Shown: positions 12,759 through 25,000 of the stretch, piece by piece
Layout: each line of letters opens with the position of its first letter
Numbering within the stretch: the first letter of the stretch is position 1
Origin: Azorinus chamasolen
Taxonomy: Eukaryota; Mollusca; Bivalvia; Cardiida; Solecurtidae
DNA length: 64,000 bases
Reading direction: 5' to 3'
Assembly (NCBI GenBank): GCA_963576725.1
Contig: OY755241.1
Location: forward strand, 4,832,562-4,896,561
Translations under genes and position numbers: made by a program
Notes under the pieces: generated by a model
Database searches by the model: none
The model's input: only the letters and a program-made list of their open reading frames with translations
Told to the model about the DNA's origin: nothing

Positions 12759-12946
12759 ATGCTCTCTCTCTCTCTCTCTCTCCCCTCTCCCCCTCTCTCG
12801 CTCTCTCTCCCCTATCATATTTTGTTTGCCATTATCATTATCTATAAATACTTTGTAATGGGAGGGTCAATTCTGATGTTGTAAGAATTTGCTACCCGAC
12901 CCAATTCACTATAATATGGAAATAAAATATCTTTAAACTAATAATT
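12759..12946 (+). mobile_element. LINE 3' UTR copy inserted in an M6b element
   Basis: (TC)n tract, then TATTTTGTTTGCCATTA, GGGAGGGTCAA, GACCCGACCC-like text and the 3' end GGAAATAAAATATCTTTAAACT, colinear with 40829-41034. It is flanked by the left part (GCAGATGACTGCTTAATG, 12743-12760) and right end (GGTCGCTTAAGATAGGTTCTAC, 12963-12984) of an M6b element, so it inserted into that element. Confidence 0.78.
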
Positions 12947-13058
12947 ATACCTTTTTTTGATGGTCGCTTAAGATAGGTTCTACAGTAATTGAATGACAAC
13001 CGTGAAATTTAACACAGTCGTCATTGTTGGCTTATAAATAATATTTGGCGATAAGGAG

Positions 13059-13308
13059 TTAACCCTTCGCTTGCTATTCACGTCAATATACCTACCTGTA
13101 GATAGTGAAGACCCAGATGAGACAGCTCCTGCAGGAGCTGTCTCATCTGGGTCTTCACTATTTACAAGTTGATTCTGCAACCAGTGCACCCCACAGCAGT
13201 GATTGCACAGCGAAATACTTGTACACAGTGAACATATATGTAATTATACAACAGGGCATGGGTAAAGAAGGAGAAATGTATTTTAAAATTCAGCAAGAGA
13301 AGGGTTAA
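13059..13308 (-). mobile_element. M3 element downstream of the polyketide synthase
   Basis: Full-length 250-bp copy bounded by TTAACCCTTCGC and GAGAAGGGTTAA. Its stem (GACCCAGATGAGACAGCTCC then GGAGCTGTCTCATCTGGGTC) is perfect. Confidence 0.92.
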
Positions 13309-13399
13309 TCAGGCATAAATGTTCATATGATTCTAGAATGTTTCAGTACAACAATTCATAAGATTTCAACAGTCACTGCATATGGCACCGTCGGTAAGT

Positions 13400-13650
13400 A
13401 ACGAGTCCTGAGAATGGCGAGGTATATGGAACATTGAGTCATTCGCCTTACACTATTGAGCACTGCTAACATATGGCGCGATGTGACTCTCACCGATACC
13501 CATTTTAACTCCTGGGTGGAGAAAAGACAATATCACACGGGTACGAGACAATAAAACGCGTCTCTGAAATATTTCCAGCTGGTTAAGCCGAGATTCGATA
13601 TCCGGACCACTGGGATATCAGCTCAACGCTCAACGACTTGGTCAAGCTCG
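13400..13650 (-). mobile_element. tRNA-derived SINE overlapping the polyketide synthase stop codon
   Basis: Read on the minus strand it has a box A-like TGACCAAGTCG (13644-13634), a box B-like ATATCGAATCT (13601-13591) and a body matching the SINE at 2551-2795 (shared TCCACCCAGG.GTTAA and GCGCCATATGTTAGCAGTG). Box A to box B spacing is 43 bp in both copies. The polyketide synthase TGA (13625-13623) falls between the two boxes. Confidence 0.8.
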
Positions 13651-16600
13651 GTCACCTGTTGTGAGCTAGTGCTAGAGGCAAGGTGAAGCTCTTCCATTAA
13701 GTAAGTCGTTACAGCCTCAAGCGTATTAGTTTGATCCATCATAAAATTGAGACTTATTCGGCACCCTGTCATTTTATAAACGATATTTGAAAAAGTTACT
13801 GCTGACATCGAGTCCATCCCTATCTCTGCAAAGGAAGCATTCAGAGGGAAGTTATTTTTGTTTGACTCTAGAACCCTCTGTGCAACAACCTTTACAAATT
13901 TTCTAAGAGCTTCTATTTGTGATTCTGGATTGAGTGATCGTAAAGCAGCAATGTCAAATGTTTCTTGCAAATTTTCGTTGGCGTAAGTTACATCAGAGGT
14001 TCTTTCCTGAATAACATTTGCCATTTTAAGACGCAACCTTTTCATTTGATTACTAGTATAGTCTTTTGAAACAAGATTCCAATCTAAACTCGTGAAAATA
14101 ACACCGGTTTGGTTTTGCAATAAAGCTTGCTGAAAGCAACATCGAATTTCAGCTTTAGTGAGAAGGTGGTATCCCCTTTTCTCAAACATGTCTGCAAAGT
14201 CACTGTTCGCCGCCATACCAACTTCTAGTGCTCCCCAGTTGATTGATTGCCCAGCGAGACCCTTTTGACGCCTCCAGAGTGCAAACGCATCCAGGAATGC
14301 ATTGGCTGCACCATAATTTCCCTGACCAGGGACTCCAAGTATGCTTGTGATAGACGATTGAACAATGAAGTAATCAAGTTGCATGTCCATAGTCGCAATA
14401 TGAAGGTTCATTGTCCCTTGTATTTTTGCTCCCATTACATTGTCAAGATGCTTTTCTTGCATATTTAGCAAAAGAGCACTGTCAAGGGCCCCTGCTCCAT
14501 GAAACACTCCACGCAATCGCCCGACTTGTTGTGTTGTTTTCAACGTTTTAATAGCGTGGCTGACATCTTTGAAGTCATTCACGTCTCCTTGCATACATAC
14601 AATATTGCATGAGCACCTAGTCTCCACTTCTCTAATTTCCTTTAGTTGAACTTCCGAAGGCTGCCTTCTGGAGAGTGTTGCTATTGTCCCGCCGCCCATT
14701 TTTGCTATTGTCAGCAAGAGTTCCCAACCAAGTCCAGTCAGTCCGCCTGTAATAAGGTAACTTCCAGACTTCAGGAACATGCTGGAAATTGGGACTTTAT
14801 ATGGTAACGTATATGTCCCATTCTTTGTAACCGTTAATGATTTGGATTCCTCAAGACAGTTTGCTAGTATACTATGTTTCTTCCTCAACCATCTCACTGA
14901 AGCTTTAAGCAAAGGGACAATTGTAGCTAGACTGAATACATGTTTCAGGTCAAATTCTGTGAACTGTTTTTCACCCAGTACACCAAGGTGTTTAACAATG
15001 CTATCAAGCACTGTACCCTTGAAATATAAGATATGTCTTGCTTTCTGTATCAAATCAAGCCACTCTTCATGAGGAGTCAGAATTACAACTGTATCTATGT
15101 TCTTCGCAGACTCTGTTACACCAACCGTTTGAACACATGGGAGCATAATTTGTAAGAGCTTAACAAGAGTCGAACCCGTTTCGCTGCAGACCAAAGCCAC
15201 ATTGGAGCGTCGTTCTATGTTTTGAACAATATTCATTGCTAAAATGGTGTGTAAAAGTAGTCCAGGCTGGTAGAAGTTGTTGATTTCCCTCCTCGATATA
15301 GTGCACGATCGTGGTACTGTCATATAGTTTTTCATTGCTGCCGGATATACAGCAATCGTTTCCCACCTACCAGACAGGGACTCATTTCCAGGTTCAATTC
15401 TAGAGCCCTTGCACATTGGAGATATAGCCGGTCCTGTATCAATTTCAATCCCAGCATATTCGATCCCAAGAAGGCTATAGCCTTCGTTGGACGTTTCAGA
15501 TGTGAATGTTGTGACTTGCGGAAACAAGACAGGAGAATGTTGGAACACTGTTGTTATTTTCATGACAATTGAGTGTTTTGCCTTCTGATTTGCGTCGAAA
15601 ATGTTCATATCCAGGCGAGGAAGAAGGTATGGTTCTTGAACCAGGTATTGCTCAGCTGAACAAATCTTACTTGGGAAATCGTCTCCATGAGGATGACTTT
15701 TGCAAAGGTTAGGAATTGAATCTGACATAGCTGTTTTGCTAACTTCTGCTCCAAATAGTTTTCCATTTGATATAATCAATTCTGTTTTTATGGCATCTAT
15801 ATCTTCCGGAGTGGTTTGCAGTAGTTTCTTGAATTCTGACATATTTTCATTCAAAGAGGGTTGAAGGTCTACCATTGTCATTGGACAGGTTACAAACTCA
15901 GTTTGAATTGATCGCACTAACCCCCAAACTTCCGAACCGTGGACATTAACTTCTGTACCGCTCTCACCAAATAACCATTGTGTATTTTGTGTTGAAATGA
16001 ATATCGGTTTTTTGATGTCTTTCGTCATCAAAAAGCGGATGAGTGCTATTAATAAGCAACAATTTGTTTTTATTTTTCTGTACAAGTTGTCTGACTCTGT
16101 CGCGTCTTTAGAGTCGATTACATATTTATCAAAAAGTACTGCAATGACATCGAGCTTCTCTATTGACTTCCACTTGTGGTTTATCGCACTCAAAATATTA
16201 GAAATAAAAGAGCTGTCCAACTCGTTGGAGGATGTGCGATACACAATCCAACATGATTCATTTTCAAAATCAGTTAAGACTTCCTGGATATCAGTTATGA
16301 TCAGTGCACGTTCGCGTTTGGCTTTATTGATTGGATGAGATTTATATGGTTTCCAGCTGAGCGAATACTTAAGTTCATCCGGAGCAGAATGGCTGTTTCG
16401 TCTACTGTATGTTGTATAGTTGTGTATCAACACAACAATGTCGCCGTTTGTATTGAACAAGACCATGTCAAACTGCAATTTCATCACAGTCTCCAGAATG
16501 ATTACCTTTGTTCTTTTTGTGTGCAGAATCATCTTTTGTTCTAAAGGTCTTAATACGTTTATTCTTTCAATTGCCACCGGCAAAAAAGCCAAGTTTTCTG

Positions 16601-19018
16601 TCTTAATCATGCTTAGTGTTTCTTCATCAGAAACAAGCATTGTCGATTGCAACATCCCATCTAAGATGCACGGGTGTATGGTTGTCTTGTCTGTATCTGA
16701 CATAACGTCATCAGATGCCACAAATGTTGCAACAGTTATATCCTTCCCGGACATTGCCTGTGTGATAATTCGGAAGTTAGCTCCATATTTGAATCCAAGT
16801 TCCTCAAACTGTTCGTACAACTCGGTGGCTGATATAGTTCTATATTCAGATAGCATCAATTCACATTTCATTTGTTGCAAATCCAGCTTGTCTGGAAGTG
16901 CATCCAGTTGATCCAGATGAAGTACGCTTCCTTTTACAACAGTGTTGCCATTCTGTTTCACCTGAAATTCTACTTTGGTTTCATCAACCTCTGTACATAT
17001 GATATCTAAGGAAAGGCGCCGACTTGGCTCAACACGAATGCGCTTTAAGAATTCAACTCCGACTTGAATGTTTTCTCGTTTGGCTTGGAAAAGTTGCTTT
17101 CCCAACTCAAATCCTGCATCAGCATGAAAAGCACCTGGAACAAGAATATTTTCTTTTACCACATGTTCAAAGACAAATGGAGTTGAAACCGCGTCAATCG
17201 TTGCTCTAAATGTCGGTAAAGGACCAGTTGATGGTCTCCGTGTTACATACATGTGACTTGACTTATGTTTTCCGTAGCCCTGGTTTTCCAGCAATAACTC
17301 CGGATTTCTGTACAAGACTTTATTCCCTCTATAAACATAGCTTGGAATATCAGTCATCAATTTACATGGAGGAAGTACATCTCTCCAATTGATATCAACA
17401 CCGTTTTCAAACAACGTACTTATAGCCTTTGCCAGGGAACTCGTTTCGTCTCCCATTTTTACTGTTGGTATTGCAGTAATATTCTGTCCATCAGGGAATA
17501 TATCATTCAGGTGGGACCGTAGTACTGGACCTGGACCGATCTCAATAAAAAGGGACCCGTTGCTATTGTACACATTTGCTTTCTGTACGGCCTCGCTGAA
17601 ACGAACAGGCTGTCGTACGTTTTTTACCCAGTATGCCGCTGATCCGAGCTGTCTATTTTGTACTTTCTCACCAGTAACAGTAGAAAACATAGGAAGACTT
17701 GACAAACTGATATCTTTTAAATTCTGCAAACTTTCACTCAGCGTTTTAATAATCTTCTCCACGTGACGGCTATGGTAGGCGCATTTTACATCCAGTTCCA
17801 AAAATGTGCCATGCCCATTATTGAGCTGTTTCAGACCTTCCTTTAGTTCTGCTATAACACCTTTATCCCCTGCAACGGTGCAAGAAACAGGACTATTGTA
17901 TACAGCAATGTTAATTGTTCCTTTTCTGGCATGGCAGAATTTCTCAACTTCTTCTGTTGGAATATTCTTTACAAAAGCCATTCCTCCTTCAGTTACTTCT
18001 GCCAGAAGCTTGGATCTATGGTAAATAATTTTCACTGCGGTTTCTAATTCAATGTGGCCAGAAGCATAAGCAGCCGCTACCTCTCCGACAGACTGGCCAA
18101 TAACAGCAACTGGAACAACCCCGAAAGATTTCCACATGTGGACAAGACCAACCTGACAAGAAAAGATTGCAACGTGATTAAGGAACGGGTCAGCGACCAT
18201 ATCAACAGCCTCAGAAAACTTGCTAGCAATTGTCCAACCAGTAAGAGGCTGAAGATATTTGTCAACTAACTCAATTGCTGAACAGAATGATGTATTCTTC
18301 ATGAGTGTTTTACACATTCCTTTCCAGGCTGTTCCGACGCCACAAAAGACAAACACGAGATTTTTGTTCATACTGTCTGAGGACGGTTCTAAAGGAAGCT
18401 TCAAGAACTGATCACAAAGGCTAATAAGATGATCTTGGCTATCAGCTACAAACGCCTTTCTGCTAACATGGTGATCTCGATGGCATGTCGATGTGAATGA
18501 GAGCGACCTGAGACTGTACATCTGTTGTTTGAGGCTATCCCGGAAGTTCTGAACATTTTCTCTCAAGGACGATTTGTCTAGTGCTGAAAGTGTGACGATA
18601 CTTGGCAGGTTAGACGTTTCATTAGGTTGTGACCCCACCCTACTTGTACTGGTGTTATATTGCACAACAATAGCGTGGGCGTTTGTCCCACCAAATCCGA
18701 AACTATTAACACAAGCCACCCGTGGTTCGCCAGACGATTTCCACTCCATAGTTGATGTCGGTACCTTGAAGTTGTAAGTGTCAAACTTAATGGCAGGATT
18801 CTCCATTTCCTTAGAGTACATAAGAGATGGAACCAATGTCCCGTGCTCCATCATCAATAACAGTTTTATTAGACCGGCAACACCGGCTGCTGCTTCAAGA
18901 TGCCCAATGTTTGTTTTGACCGATCCTATGGATATGCTTCTTCTGCTAGAGACACTTCCACTGAAAAACTGACCGAGGGCGTTTGCTTCAACAGGATCTC
19001 CAACAGGTGTACCTGTCC
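13623..19018 (-). CDS. Polyketide synthase exon 6 (end of KS, AT, DH, degenerate ER, KR, ACP)
   Basis: One uninterrupted 5396-bp exon codes residues 311-2108. It supplies His350 of the KS, the whole AT, DH, ER-like and KR domains, and the ACP. The acceptor is TTCAG|GGACAGG; the open frame continues about 140 bp upstream into the intron, but that part is not PKS-like. In the DH the usual HxxxGxxxxP has Glu in place of Gly (H-VVK-E-NILV-P), while LDGMLQ keeps the aspartate. The ER-like part keeps the early EYAGIEI segment but has CSETGS where a glycine-rich NADPH loop is expected. The last five or six codons overlap the head of a minus-strand SINE. Confidence 0.95.
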
Positions 19019-22000
19019 CTGAATTCAAGCAAAAAGACTTCCGCTGAATATCTAGACATATAGCAATCACTTCCAATATTTTATAAACAAAGCGAATGCC
19101 ATAAGTGCCTGCTACAAATGCTGATTTTCTGTAATGTATGCTAGATATAAGCAGCCACAAATGCCTATGAATACTGCATGATTCTGTTACAAATAGTATA
19201 TGTTTCTGCTACGAATGCAACAATTTTCGACCATGAATTTTATACATGTACTTTTCTGTTATAAATGCTATACGTTTCTGCTATGAATCTGTCTATTTTC
19301 AGCTACTCGATTATAAAAAAATCTTAAGCGCGAAACGGTGTATAATCTGGTAACAGCTACTCACACTAGTCCACAATGATTGAACATATTGTTACCTAGA
19401 CACACAAAATGTGAACGACTGACCCTTTCCCTAATGAACATTTATGCATGACCACTTGCTAATTATTCATTAATGTATTCTTATTTAATATAAAAAAAAT
19501 CATTGGAAAGTTTAGCTAAGACAAAATATGTATACATTGTGTAAATACGAATGTATATCTATTTTATTCCATAAGCAAACATAGTAGACTCTGATCAGAC
19601 ATCTCTTATAGGAGATATTTTAACGGGTCAATTCTGTTGGCAACGCGTTAAAGCAGTACTGAAGGTGAGCGTTAACATTCTCAATTTAATCCTTTAAATG
19701 CGGGAAAACGAGTTCACTGTGGTTTTCATACAGATTAGAAGAAGAGTAACTTAATTGTTCCAAATAATCCCAAATGTTTGAGACTTGGATTGCAAGTTCG
19801 AAAATATAAAATGAAAATGAATTTATATTTATAACTTGATGACAAAGAGTTGGTTCACTAAATATTAAACTGCTTGGTATAAATGAGCATTGGAACGTTT
19901 ATATAGACAAACCAAATTGCTTAACTTACCATGTGCTTCTATCACCTGTACTTTTTGTTTGTCTATTTTGTTTCTTGTATAAATACGCTTAAGCAGTTCC
20001 ATTTGCTGTTTGCCAGAGGGTGCTGTTATAGGAGTTGTTGCATGACCATCCTGGTTGGAACTGCTTAGAATCTTTGCACGGATTTTGTTTCCGTCCTTAA
20101 TCGCCTGAAATACAGTGTATGTATGGAGAATCACCTAAGGATATACAGTATATGCGTAAAACATCATCAAAGGATATACAGTGCAGGCGTGAAGAATGTC
20201 ATTGAAGGATATACAGTGCAAGGGTAAAGTGTCACATGCGGATATACAGTGTATTCGTGAAATATCTAATAAGAATATGCAGTGGATACGAGAAGAAACT
20301 CCTATTGATATACAATGTATGTATAAATTATCACCTCAGAGTTTACAATGTACGAGTGAAGTATCACCTAATGATATGCAGTGTAGGCGCGTGAAGTATC
20401 ACCTTATGATATACAGTGTAGGCGCGTGAAGTATCACCTAATGATATACAGTGTAGGCGCGTGAAGTATTACCTTATGATATACAGTGTAGGCGCGTGAA
20501 GTATAACCTAATGATATACAGTGTAGGCGCGTGAAGTATCACCTAATGATATACAGTGTATGCGCGTGAAAAATCACCTAAGGAAACACAATATATGCGT
20601 GAAGAATCAACTAGGTAATTCAATGTATGCCTGAAGTATAACCTAAGGAAATATAAATTAAGCACGAAGAATCGCCAATGAAACCACATTGTAGGTATGA
20701 AGAATCGCCAAAAGAATTACAGTGCAAACTTGAGGTAACAACTAAGAGTATACAGTGTAGGCGTAACGAATCACCAGAGGAAATACAGTGTAGGCGTAAC
20801 GAATCACCAGAGGAAATACAGTGTATAATTATATTATTAACTATTTATGTTTGCTCCATTACTTAGTTAAATTCAGAAGAGTATATGTATTTGCTTAACC
20901 CATTATTCCATGAATATTCATGCAAACCCAATGACAGCATGCATATTAAGTACGTTTGAACCTGTCTTAAGTGGCCATTCATTTTTATTGAACACGTGAA
21001 TCTAAAAATGCAGGTAGTTGCTTAATGCAGATCAAGGTAATGCAGAAAGTCCTATAGGAGCTTTCTGCATTACTGTCAACCTGTGTTAAGCCACCATCTG
21101 CCTTACAGGCCCACAACTAGACCTCGTTATGTTTTGTTTCTACAGCAGCTTGATTGTAATGATGGGATATGACTAGAGGGAATTTGGCATTCCCAAACTT
21201 GTAGAATCTAAAAAATATTAAACCATAAGCAAACGGAGTAGAACCTAATTAGATAGATCATGCAAGAGCCGTCTGATATGGCTCTACTCTGTTTCCAAAG
21301 GCTTTTAACGTTGTCTCTATCAAGTCAAATGCTAAATAGAAATATGGTACTGATGACCACTGCACTCACGTCTTTTAAACGTTTAAGTATTACGATTCCA
21401 CATCCTTCTCCTCTGGCGTAACCGTCGGCATTCTTAGAGTATGCTTGACACTGGCCTGTAGGTGACAACATCCGGGCCTTTGACAGCATTATGAAGACAT
21501 TTGGGTCAAGTATCGTATTGGCCCCACCGCATATTGCCACATCACATTCACCTGTATCCAAAGCAACAGATAAAAGTGAATTTTCAAATACTAAAATCGT
21601 TATTTCTTCACAAAACCCTATGTTGTGACCACGCTTTAGAATCGTCTCGAAATAAAGAAAACAATAAAGGAGGTATCCTTAACACTATTTTAATTAACCC
21701 ATGTTGTCTGGGTCTCTGACCTGAAACACAATCTCCTGTTAGCTTTTCGCCTGTTAAGCGTGACTTTACTGCAAACAGACGAGACAACGGGTAACTCATT
21801 GCAAGTACACTAAAACCTCTCTATACCGGCCACTAAATTACATTATTTTGTGTTAAAGGCAGGTGGCTGCTTAAAGCAAGGTGAAAGTAAAACAGTTCTG
21901 TTTTACTTTCACCTTGCTTTAAGCAACCACCTGCCCTAAATGCCAACTAATTAACATAATTTATCGGCCGTTATAGAGAGGTTTTACTGTACCTAAGTAT

Positions 22001-25000
22001 AAAAGCTGTTACAATAAACCCCTCTAATGCGACCACGTAATAAACAAACATGGCTGTCTTCATAAGCAGGTGGGTGGTTGCTTAATGCAGGACGAAAGTA
22101 ATGCAGAAAGCTCCTATTGGAGCTTTCTGTATCACTTTCGTACTGCATTAAGCTACCACCTGCCCTTGCCACTGTGAATTATGCCCCTCTTTTGGCGGTC
22201 GCATTAGAGGGGCTTTACTGTATTCTATTTGCAGTTTAAAAATAAGTTACTCTGAATCGGTATCCGTAGTATGAATAATGACACATCAAGGTGTATCATG
22301 ATGTATATAATTAGAAGTTTGTATGATATCGTTCAGTCATGTCAACTAGAAACACATTTATTAGCATTTGCACACAGAGTAGACTAGGATCAAACAGCCC
22401 CTGTAGAAGCTGTCTGGTATGGGTCTGTCATGATTGTTCATTGTATAATATAGATCTGATTATACAGGTTAGGCCATGGGTAAAACTTGTTCCTAACGCT
22501 AAGTTAATAATAAACAAAATAAATTAATTTCTCACATAACTTTCCTTATCTCCGGGTTAGAACATAACCTACATTTTCAGCCAATCAAACTGCCTTTTGC
22601 ATCCATTAAGTACATCACTTAATCATTAAGAGTTTTGTTTATTTCGACCTCGTGTGGTGTCTGCACGCGCTGTCATAACTCCGCCTCCTCGTGTGACTAG
22701 TAGTAAACACTGCCGTATTTGGCGATCTTACAACCGGAACTCATTGTTAACCTTCACGGAGACCGGCTCAAATTTGCAGTCGGCGTTCATTAAGGCAAAG
22801 AAACCATAGAAACGAGACCCTGATTCGAGATCTAAACTGTTTAACGTTCCATTACATAAATACTTGAATAGTTCTGGTTTAATTGTTCGACCACTAATGA
22901 CATTTTTCAAAGATTATCATGATAATCTTTGAAAAAGGCCCTTAGTGGTCACAGTGGTCTGGACCGCTTTCATGGGGGTCTATATGTACTATATAATAAC
23001 ACGTTATTATAGAGTACATATAGACCCCCATGAAGCGGTCTAGACCCCTGTGTATTATTCTGTGTTTTACCTTTTACTTCGTATACATGTATATACATTT
23101 GTACGCGTGTAAGTTTTTACAAACAGCAGACCATGACCAGAAAATCCTGTTTGATCAGGGTCTACTCTGTTTGCTTGAATAATTTATAATTCTGATCTTA
23201 TATTGTCTGTCATGGTCTTGTTTAACACGCCTGTATAAAACATTCAGGTAATTTAAATCCATCTTCTAACAAAGATTCGAAATCCCCGATGTCAAAATCG
23301 CCAGCCATTTTGTACTGAGTTTTGTAAGGAATGAAAATCAGTGACGTCACATTTGGCGCATAAAGTACTGTGGGCGCGCGATGTTTGTTTATTTGAACCG
23401 TGGGAAAGATTAATGACGTGAGCCAATCAAAATATAGGTTATGTTCTAAGTCCGTTAGAACATATTAAGTGAAATCTTAGTGGCTAAGAAGGGGCGCGCT
23501 CGCTTTCGCTCGCTCCGCCCCTTCTTAACCACTAAGATTTCACTTAATATGTTCTAACTATAACTTAGAACAACAGATTATGAACACGTGTAAGATCACT
23601 TTAGAATATATATGACGTCATGCGTCATATATGACGTCAAACTGGGGGAACATCGATGTTTACATGTCATTAAAAGGGGCAAAAATAGATCTAGGTCTAC
23701 AGTGTTTGGTTATGTGAGAAAAAGAATCTGATGCTCGTTGACTTTTAAGATCACATGTTCCTAAACTCACCAAGAAAATGGCTCGCCAAAGGCTCGCTTA
23801 ATAACATTTCCTAAGGCGCGTTTAGAAACATGTGATCTAAAAAGACAACTCGCAACAGATCCTCTACATCAGTAATATCACTACATTCATTATTACTTGC
23901 ACGACAACTAATCAGGTAAAAGTGTTAAGATAAGTATCCGGTATTGTGTTATACAATATGGAGTATCGAATACGAAACGGTATAATTAAGTTAAGTAGAA
24001 GGTACGGTATTTGCGAAAAACTTTGAAATTGTGGGAAACGAGTTTACACTTGCATGTGCAAACAGTGTAGACCCAGATCAGAGTGTTCTGATAAGAAACT
24101 GCATTGTTTGTCATTCAAAATGATCTAGTAAATGTAAACCGTTCATAAATGACTCTTAAACAATTATGTGATTTACTGTACTGTAAAACATTAAATAAAC
24201 CATGCCTTTATTACAAAATCAGCAATAAACCTGTTAAGTTCATTTTCCGGTCGAGTCAATTGCAATTGTCAGTGGAAATGTTATTCCTCGCCGACATGAA
24301 CGAAACGGGAGGACAAAACGGGATGGTAGTTAAGATTGTACCATATGGGATCACCTTTATCTACCATCAACAGTTTACCCTCTCTATAATTACCATCTAA
24401 ATAGGGCATAATTATGGGTGTTAAAGAGGAGTGGAAACTTAATGCAGGACGTAGGTTATACAGAAAACTTCTACAGAAGATATCTTTGTGCATTACTACC
24501 GTCCTGTATTAAATAACCACCCACTATTAAAGGCAACACTTTATAATTGGTTGCATTAGAGGGATTCTAATGTACGTTCAAAATTAATATCATTCATTAC
24601 TGGTGCTTACATAAATGATCACCACTATCTCATTCATTAATGTCGCTTCAAAATGCCACAACACCTTAAATCCCACTCATTGGAATAGATAAGTTCATTG
24701 CGACTGAAAATAATGTAAACACAGATTGACTCGTGGTCTCGTCAACAATTACAATTTAATATAAGTATCTATACTGATTGTAACACTTAACTGGGTCTAT
24801 ACTGGTGTTTCTATCATACCGTTACAACAAGGTTCGTTATGCAAATGTTTTTATTGAATTGTTATGTGTGTTTACCTGCTCTGAGTGCCTGGGAGCCGAG
24901 GTTTATCGCTACCAAAGAGGAGGAGCAGGCCGTGTCAATGGTGATGGCTGGACCATACAGATTGTAACAGTACGAGACCCTGGCACTCGTGATGCTTCTG

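Noticed and set aside
14247..18972. Several plus-strand open frames of 60-163 codons
   Set aside because: They are antisense shadows of the PKS terminal exon.
13623..19160. An 1845-codon open frame starting at 19160
   Set aside because: Its first 46 codons lie upstream of the acceptor at 19019 and have no PKS similarity; the real coding part begins at 19018, joined to exon 5.
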